This document shows, in pieces, positions 6,692 through 10,539 of a DNA stretch of 10,539 nt. The notes beneath the pieces are model-generated. The model was not told the origin of the DNA. It ran no database searches and saw only the letters and a list, made by a program, of their open reading frames with translations. Within the stretch, counting starts at the first letter, position 1; the number at the start of each line of letters is the position of its first letter. The position numbers and the translations under genes were made by a program. The DNA comes from Desulfobacteraceae bacterium (GTDB lineage Bacteria; Desulfobacterota; Desulfobacteria; Desulfobacterales; Desulfobacteraceae), in NCBI GenBank assembly GCA_015486915.1, contig WFQS01000175.1, positions 1 through 10,539 of the forward strand. The letters run 5' to 3'.

Positions 6692-9122
6692 AGGCATCTC
6701 CAAAAAGTTTGTCGTCAAATTCCCGGGATTTATTGTACCCTGTTTTTGCTCTTTTCAATTTTGTTCCAAGGTTTGTAAAAGCCTTCTGGCGCTCCTGCCG
6801 GGTTTTTGAATTCATCCATATCTCATAAACCATGTCGCTGAACTCTTTTTCACCCCTGATCCGTCCAAGGATCATATCAATTTCACCAATTACCATTTCA
6901 AACATATTGATTTTGCGGTCCAGAATATCAAGTATATAGTCCTCAATGGAACCTGTTGCACAAAAATTAAATATTTGAACCTCTTTTTCCTGTCCTATCC
7001 TGTGGATTCTGCCTATTCGCTGCTCTATTTTCATGGGGTTCCACGGCAGGTCATAATTAACCATTCTTGAACAGAACTGAAGGTTTCTGCCCTCACCTCC
7101 TATTTCCGTTGTGATGAGCACCTGGGTTTGATTTTTAAAAGAATCAATGGCATGATCTTTCTGTCTGTTGGTCATTCCACCGTGAAAAAGGGAAAATGAA
7201 ATATTATTCCACTCTAAAAATTCTGCAAGATGTTCCACTGTACCTTTAAATTTAACAAATACAATTATTTTTTCTTTTTCAGACCGGACAAGTTTCAGCA
7301 GGGCAAGGTTCTTTGGCGTATCTAAGGTTGTCCTGCACAGATTTTTAACTGCTCTTATTTCTGCTTCATGTTCAAGAAGATATGTCTGTTTTCCAAGCAT
7401 TTTGTTTAAGGTTGATTCCACCGCCTTTGGCGAGGAACCAGCCTGGGCCAGCAGGTTGATAACAAGGATTCTTGACTTTGCCTGATTTTTTTCAGTAAGG
7501 GATATTATCAATGTTTCAAGTCTTTCATAAAATGCCTGCTCAGCCTTTGTCGGTTCAATACGTATTGTCTGAGCGAATCTTGGGGGAATGTTAATACCTG
7601 CCACAGCCCTTGTATTGCGGATCATCACCTGGGATAAAAGTTCTTTTAAAAGAGCCTGATTTCTCGGGTCGGTGGGGTCGCCCTTTTTCATGAACTTTTC
7701 CCTGAATGAAGTTGCTGTCTCAAGCTGACCCGGCTTCAGCAGCGTGATGAGATTGTATAATTCCATGAGGTTATTTTCCACAGGTGTTGCAGTTAGCAGC
7801 AGTATAAATCGTTTTTTCAGGGAATTTACAAGCTTCCAGTTTAGTGTTGTCCGATTTTTCAGGTGATGGGCTTCATCAACTATGATCATGTCGTATTTTC
7901 TATTTGTGATAAAATCAAAATTTTTTTTGGATTTGGCATAATTAATTGATGCAATTATAAAGGGCTTTTTCCAGAATTTTTCCGAACCTGATTTATATCC
8001 GGGATCATCCGTTGATGGAACATCCATGTCAAATTTTGATTTTATCTCTTCCTTCCACTGGCTGACAAGGGGAGTCGGAGTTAATATAAGGCATGTCTTT
8101 ACCATATTCCTTTTAATATATTCCGTCAGTACAATTAAAGCTTCAATTGTCTTGCCAAGGCCTACTTCATCGGATAAAAGAGCCCTTCCCCTGAATTGTT
8201 TTAAAACTTTTTTAGCTGTTTCCTCCTGGTACCAGAACGATTTTACAGATTTGAGCCCTGGAAGGCAGATCAGTGTTTCAAAGGATTCGGTGAAACGAAT
8301 TTCATGACTCATAAGGGCAAGTTCATACATTTCGGGATTTGCAGGCAGAGGGTCTGAAAAAGCTTTTAAAAAGGGTTCAACATCTATTTTATAAGTTATG
8401 GGAACCTCGGCAATCATTGCAGGGTGCGCTGATTCAGTGGTTTTTCCCGATTTTTTTTGTATGTTTGACTCTGCCTTTGAATCCGGCTGCGAACTCTGCT
8501 TTGAATTGATCTTTGATATCAGGCCTGTTTTCCCATTATTTTTCCGGCCTGATTTTTTTTGCCTGCCTGGTGTATTCTTTTGTCTGTCGAATGTCACAGG
8601 CCCGGAATATCGGCCGGTTTTTCTTAAAATTTCTTTTTTTTCGTTTGCTTGAAGAATATAAATACAATATTCTCTGATAGCTTCCATGGTCTTTTTTGTC
8701 TTTTTTTTGTCTTTTATTTTAACCCGGGCGAAATTTTCAAGCAGATTATCAACATTTTGAAGACATTCTTTATATTTTTTAGAGTTATAAAGAAGTGATA
8801 TCCTCCGTATTTTCATCTCATCGCTTAATTTCCCCATTTTATTTAGAGATGAAAAGGCGTATAATTCCATATCTCTATTGCCGCTGGCAAACCCGATATC
8901 AATCATCAGCTGAAAAATTTCTTCTTCATCCGGCAGGATCTTGGCTGCTTTTTTAATGGCTTTAACAGCATCATCCTTACTGCCTGTATCAAAGAAAAAA
9001 CATGCCTCTGAAAAATAAGACCAGCCGTTTTCACGGTGATTTCGTTGAGCCCTGGCATTTTTTATCTTTTTTATCTTTGCTTTACGTTTTTGCTTTTTTC
9101 TGTCAGTTTTTGATTTGCCCAC
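6681..9122 (-). CDS. RapA-like SNF2/DEAH-family ATPase with basic, TPR-like N-terminus
   Basis: This 813-residue superfamily 2 ATPase starts at GTG (9122); no ATG occurs in frame until residue 72, deep in the N-domain. A very basic tip (1-30) is followed by a TPR-like helical region (about 33-160) and a Lys/Ser/Gln-rich linker (about 170-235). The ATPase core begins near residue 295. Motif I is DEVGLGKT (318-325), motif II DEAH (416-419) and motif III TATPVEN (444-450). The C-lobe has FHGGM (646-650), TEIGGEG (672-678) and the arginine-finger motif QRIGRIHRIGQ (701-711). All catalytic residues look intact. Such enzymes translocate on double-stranded DNA and remodel protein-DNA complexes; RapA recycles RNA polymerase, and related ATPases occur in phage-defence islands. 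It overlaps the cysteine-rich protein gene by 11 nt. AGGG lies 12 nt before the start, a long spacing. The exact role is not known. Confidence 0.92.
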   Translation of the reverse strand: MGKSKTDRKKQKRKAKIKKIKNARAQRNHRENGWSYFSEACFFFDTGSKDDAVKAIKKAAKILPDEEEIFQLMIDIGFASGNRDMELYAFSSLNKMGKLSDEMKIRRISLLYNSKKYKECLQNVDNLLENFARVKIKDKKKTKKTMEAIREYCIYILQANEKKEILRKTGRYSGPVTFDRQKNTPGRQKKSGRKNNGKTGLISKINSKQSSQPDSKAESNIQKKSGKTTESAHPAMIAEVPITYKIDVEPFLKAFSDPLPANPEMYELALMSHEIRFTESFETLICLPGLKSVKSFWYQEETAKKVLKQFRGRALLSDEVGLGKTIEALIVLTEYIKRNMVKTCLILTPTPLVSQWKEEIKSKFDMDVPSTDDPGYKSGSEKFWKKPFIIASINYAKSKKNFDFITNRKYDMIIVDEAHHLKNRTTLNWKLVNSLKKRFILLLTATPVENNLMELYNLITLLKPGQLETATSFREKFMKKGDPTDPRNQALLKELLSQVMIRNTRAVAGINIPPRFAQTIRIEPTKAEQAFYERLETLIISLTEKNQAKSRILVINLLAQAGSSPKAVESTLNKMLGKQTYLLEHEAEIRAVKNLCRTTLDTPKNLALLKLVRSEKEKIIVFVKFKGTVEHLAEFLEWNNISFSLFHGGMTNRQKDHAIDSFKNQTQVLITTEIGGEGRNLQFCSRMVNYDLPWNPMKIEQRIGRIHRIGQEKEVQIFNFCATGSIEDYILDILDRKINMFEMVIGEIDMILGRIRGEKEFSDMVYEIWMNSKTRQERQKAFTNLGTKLKRAKTGYNKSREFDDKLFGDAYEL

Positions 9123-9285
9123 AATTTTTATTTACCCTGGAAATATCCTTATGGAATATTATTTGTAATTTAGAATAGGAAAAAACCCTGACGCTGGCGA
9201 TACCACAATCCCCTTGCCTCTTTCCATTTTTTTTTGACAAGAACCTAGAAGTCATACACTAAAGCGAGCTATACCCGCAATCCAT

Positions 9286-9345
9286 GTGCCTGCCTGAATT
9301 TTTTGTTTTTTATTACAGAAAATCAGGGTAAGGCACTAACTGCCT
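9286..9345. promoter_or_regulatory. Competing hairpins in the helicase-gene leader
   Basis: GTGCC (9286-9290) pairs with GGCAC (9332-9336). Nested inside, CCTGA (9293-9297) pairs with TCAGG (9323-9327) and TTTT (9299-9302) with AAAA (9319-9322). AGGCA (9331-9335) can instead pair with TGCCT (9341-9345) around CTAAC. The two structures exclude each other. They fall in the transcribed leader if the promoter at 9366-9395 is used, so an attenuator-like switch is possible. No ligand or known riboswitch class is recognised. Confidence 0.35.
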
Positions 9346-9365
9346 CTCCACTTTAATTTTATGAA

Positions 9366-9395
9366 CTTATAAAATCATTCCATATACAATGTCAA
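9366..9395 (-). promoter_or_regulatory. Sigma70-type promoter for the helicase operon
   Basis: On the minus strand, TTGACA (9395-9390) is followed after 18 bases by TATAAG (9371-9366). This is a perfect -35 and a five-of-six -10. Transcription would start near 9359 and leave a leader of about 235 nt before the GTG at 9122. Confidence 0.6.
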
Positions 9396-9420
9396 AAAAA
9401 ATATCACTTCTTTTAAATAA

Positions 9421-9477
9421 TGTACTGCACTGCAAAGTTTAAGATTTTATATTCAGACCCTGAATATGTGCAGTATA
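9421..9477. other. Nested stem structure upstream of the response regulator
   Basis: TGTACTGCAC (9421-9430) pairs with GTGCAGTATA (9468-9477) over ten positions with one G-T wobble. It encloses an 18-nt unpaired strand and a perfect 8-bp hairpin, ATATTCAG (9449-9456) with CTGAATAT (9460-9467) around ACC. Hairpin B follows directly, so the tandem looks like a folded RNA. It ends about 130 nt before the regulator start. I do not recognise it as a GEMM c-di-GMP riboswitch. It could be an sRNA, a leader structure or a repeat element. Confidence 0.45.
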
Positions 9478-9516
9478 ACGGCCATGAGGCCACTTTGATG
9501 GTCCTTAAACGGCTTT
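9478..9516. repeat. Hairpin element B, homologous to hairpin at 5266-5304
   Basis: GAGGCC (9486-9491) pairs with GGCTTT (9511-9516) using two G-T wobbles. TTTGA (9494-9498) pairs with TTAAA (9505-9509) around the loop TGGTCC. The 31-nt core has the same length as 5274-5304, with 19 of 31 identities. The flanking ATAAC and GCCATGAGGC are shared. The C-G/T-A and A-T/C-G exchanges keep the pairing, which argues that the structure is selected. Confidence 0.65.
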
Positions 9517-9593
9517 ACAACAAATATGGAAATAGATTTGAAAAAATTTAAACTATCAAGTAATGTAATACAATAAAATTTTAAAGGGAAATT

Positions 9594-9597
9594 GAGG
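9594..9597 (+). promoter_or_regulatory. Ribosome binding site of the GGDEF regulator
   Basis: GAGG lies 8 nt before the ATG at 9606. The in-frame ATG at 9624 has no equally well-placed site, so the first start is chosen. Confidence 0.6.
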
Positions 9598-9605
9598 CTT
9601 TAATT

Positions 9606-10499
9606 ATGGGGACAAAGTTAGCAATGGAAAATAAGCCCACCATATTAATTGTGGATGACATAAAGGAAAATATACATATCCTTTTATCACTTCTTGATGA
9701 TTATGATCTGCTGGTGGCATTAAATGGTGCAAAAGCTTTAAAACTTCTCGAAAAAAATGAAATAGACCTCATCCTTTTGGATATCGTAATGCCTGGAATG
9801 GATGGTTATGAGGTCTGCAGAATTATAAAATCCAACCCCGATACAAAAGACATACCAATACTTTTTATCACGGCCAAAACAGATGAAGACAGTATTGAAA
9901 GAGCTTACGATGCAGGAGGCGTGGATTATGTTACAAAGCCCTTTAAACCAAAAGAATTGATATCCCGGATCAAAACCCACCTTAATATGCGCAGCATGTT
10001 AAAATCGTTAGAATTTTTTGCCACAAGGGATTTCATGACGGGTATATACAACAGAAGAAAATTCTTTGAGCTGGGAAATGAACTTTTTGAAAAATCGGAT
10101 AAGCTTTTTGCAATTATGATGGATATAGATAAATTTAAACTTATCAATGATAATTACGGGCATCCCTTTGGAGATATTGTGATAAAAAGCGTTACAAAAA
10201 CAATCTCGCAGAACATATCGGAGGATTCTGTTTTTGGACGATTAGGCGGGGAAGAATTTGCCATCCTGTGTGAAGCGGATTCAATGGAAGAAGTAAAACA
10301 AAGAATCGAAAATATCAGAAAAGCAGTAGAAAATTTAGAAGAAAAATATCAAAATACAATTGTTAAGGTTACCATAAGCAACGGCATCGCCCGTAAGCAT
10401 GCCAGTAACGATACAATGGACAAACTCTTAAAAAGAGCAGATGAAGCTCTTTATGAAGCAAAGGGAACCGGACGGAACAGGGTCTGTTTCAGAAATTAA
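9606..10499 (+). CDS. Response regulator with diguanylate cyclase (GGDEF) output
   Basis: This 297-residue cytoplasmic protein has a receiver domain (about 11-128) joined to a GGDEF domain (about 135-297). The receiver shows the acidic pair Asp17-Asp18, phospho-acceptor Asp59 in LLDIVMPGMDG, Thr89 and Lys111. The output domain has DxxTGIYNRR at its start, the metal-binding Asp173 region (MDIDKFK), DNYGHPFGD and the active site GGEEF (214-218). It should therefore condense two GTP to cyclic di-GMP when phosphorylated, as PleD- and WspR-like regulators do. The usual inhibitory RxxD motif before GGEEF is replaced by SEDS (205-208), so classical product inhibition at that site is not expected. 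No kinase gene is adjacent in the window. The hybrid kinase at 780-4076 has its own receiver and is not obviously its partner. The gene stands alone behind a structured intergenic region. Confidence 0.93.
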   Translation: MGTKLAMENKPTILIVDDIKENIHILLSLLDDYDLLVALNGAKALKLLEKNEIDLILLDIVMPGMDGYEVCRIIKSNPDTKDIPILFITAKTDEDSIERAYDAGGVDYVTKPFKPKELISRIKTHLNMRSMLKSLEFFATRDFMTGIYNRRKFFELGNELFEKSDKLFAIMMDIDKFKLINDNYGHPFGDIVIKSVTKTISQNISEDSVFGRLGGEEFAILCEADSMEEVKQRIENIRKAVENLEEKYQNTIVKVTISNGIARKHASNDTMDKLLKRADEALYEAKGTGRNRVCFRN

Positions 10500-10539
10500 C
10501 AATGCAAAGAACAGGTGACTGCAATGAGGACGCGAGGAC

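Larger units (their letters stand above)
9123..9605. other. Intergenic region between divergent genes, 483 bp
   Basis: No gene is seen here. It holds the helicase leader hairpins (9286-9345), the minus-strand promoter (9366-9395) and the tandem folded elements (9421-9516). For the + strand regulator only weak candidates appear, such as TTGAAA at 9538-9543 with a poor TAATGT 17 nt later; in DNA this AT-rich they are not convincing. Confidence 0.6.

Noticed and set aside
5600..6718. Longer form of the cysteine-rich protein starting at 6718
   Set aside because: The ATG at 6691 has a well-spaced GGAG, while the ATG at 6718 does not and would overlap the helicase gene further.
9421..9516. c-di-GMP riboswitch upstream of the GGDEF gene
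   Set aside because: The stems and loops do not match GEMM class I or II as I know them, and a related hairpin occurs in a different orientation relative to its neighbouring gene at 5266-5304.
10502..10539. Start of a further + strand gene (ATG at 10502 or 10524)
   Set aside because: Only about a dozen codons are visible, no convincing ribosome binding site precedes them, and nothing is recognisable.

Overview
The window is AT-rich bacterial DNA that fits a sulfate-reducing deltaproteobacterium of the Desulfobacteraceae type. This is inferred from an HgcB-type ferredoxin, an apparent selenocysteine codon, a large hybrid sensor kinase paired with a periplasmic ABC_sub_bind protein, and several dispersed structured repeats. 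No species can be named from the sequence alone.

Left edge (1-772, + strand). A 72-nt dispersed repeat starts at base 1 and is followed by a small dicluster ferredoxin gene that looks like hgcB, the electron-donor/mercury-handling partner of the mercury methylase HgcA. The reading frame meets TGA at codon 73, the place where HgcB has its functionally critical cysteine. It then continues in frame for 23 more codons that restore the expected HgcB C-terminus ending in Cys-Cys. A stem-loop with a bacterial SECIS-like apical loop lies at the right distance after the TGA. The simplest reading is a selenocysteine-containing HgcB. After it comes a nitroreductase-like gene broken by an in-frame TAA and cut short. 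hgcA, if present, lies upstream of the window.

Centre-left (780-5181, - strand). A two-gene unit encodes a secreted ABC_sub_bind-type ligand-binding protein and a 1098-residue membrane hybrid histidine kinase (periplasmic sensor, HAMP, three PAS, HisKA, HATPase, receiver). They probably work together as a ligand-sensing phosphorelay.

Intergenic island (5182-5599). This holds two hairpins, a second copy of the 72-nt repeat and a 134-nt near-continuous imperfect palindrome, with no convincing gene.

Centre-right (5600-9122, - strand). An overlapping gene pair encodes a RapA-like SNF2 helicase with a TPR-like N-terminus and a protein of unknown function with a seven-cysteine C-terminus. A good sigma70-like promoter lies at 9366-9395 and leaves a leader of roughly 235 nt containing competing hairpins.

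Right edge (9123-10539). A structured intergenic region, containing a hairpin that covaries with one in the 5182-5599 island, precedes a + strand response regulator with a GGDEF (diguanylate cyclase) output domain.
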